A program made the position numbers and the translations under genes. Positions 63,860 to 64,000 of a stretch of 64,000 nt of DNA are shown here, in pieces. The first letter of the stretch is position 1. Every line of letters begins with the position of its first letter. The notes under the pieces were generated by a model. It was not told the DNA's origin and ran no database searches. It saw only the letters and a program-made list of their open reading frames with translations. The DNA lies in the NCBI GenBank assembly GCA_963978545.1, contig OZ021730.1, positions 3,636,201 through 3,700,200 on the forward strand. Reading direction: 5' to 3'. This DNA is from Linyphia triangularis. Taxonomy: Eukaryota > Arthropoda > Arachnida > Araneae > Linyphiidae.

Positions 63860-64000
63860 CTGGAAAGAAAGAAAAATCATAAATCGAAACTCACAAGTGA
63901 ATGTTTGCACTTGAAAATAAGTGTTGTCTATCTATCACAAGAATGGACCCCACCAAAAAGTCTAGCGTTGTCCGTTGCCATGGATATAAGAATATTCACA

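Noticed and set aside
60425..63317. One LTR retrotransposon with two LTRs 2 kb apart
   Set aside because: The two LTRs have different 4-bp duplications (ATAA, ATAT), each flanked on both sides, and no gag-pol lies between them.

Overview
The window is an AT-rich stretch of animal nuclear DNA, very probably arthropod (chelicerate or crustacean-like; order not resolvable by eye). It holds one recognisable host gene, and both ends of that gene lie outside the window. The gene is on the minus strand: the alpha1 pore subunit of an L-type (Cav1) voltage-gated calcium channel, orthologous to Drosophila Ca-alpha1D and vertebrate CACNA1C/D/S/F. I placed 22 coding exons between 63859 and 4061 (read right to left). 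Joined, they give 2558 bp, about 852 codons, with consistent phases and no frameshift or stop. They run from the I-II linker (ED-I-D-P) through all of domain II, a short exon-fragmented II-III loop, all of domain III, the III-IV linker and IVS1 to IVS3. The domain I exons lie beyond 64000 and IVS4 onward lies below position 1. Selectivity-filter glutamates of domains II (TGEDWN) and III (TFEGWP) and both S4 charge ladders are present.

The other ~96 percent is intron, packed with transposable-element debris in nested layers. It includes: a tRNA-derived SINE family (six copies with target-site duplications, TSDs); a MITE family with CAGGGTTCCCAC ends and 5-bp TSDs (at least eight copies, all in one orientation); a related CAGGGTGGCC family; two solo-LTR families with 4-bp TSDs; two 5'-truncated non-LTR retrotransposons carrying RNase H; a gag-like ORF1 relict; a Helitron; pogo/Tigger-like, piggyBac-like, other TTAA-target and 8-bp-TSD hAT-like elements; a mariner-like transposase scrap; and several foldback elements able to form very long hairpins.

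Layout (plus coordinates): 0-4 kb SINE/MITE nest, LINE fragment, IVS3 exon; 4.4-7.5 kb array of 24 x 125 bp; 8.8-14 kb exons of IVS2, III-IV linker and IIIS6 with a three-level nest at 12.1-13.6 kb; 14.3-16.3 kb a pogo-like element filled with other insertions; 17.8-29.3 kb domain III exons; 29.3-33 kb nested MITEs and a recent 0.7-kb intronic duplication; 33.3-38.7 kb the four II-III loop exons, one of 19 bp; 40.3-42.1 kb array of ~222 bp; 42.4-51 kb IIS6 to IIS5 exons with piggyBac-like elements and a sense solo LTR 31 bp past a donor; 54-57.7 kb SINEs and ORF1 relict; 56.7-64 kb IIS4-S2, IIS1 and I-II linker exons.

I see no CRISPR, operon, rRNA or true tRNA gene, and no clear second host gene. 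The items most worth a second look are the phase-locked 146+19 bp exon pair in the II-III loop, substitutions at dihydropyridine-contact positions, TEs abutting splice sites, and the one-sided orientation of the SINE and MITE families.
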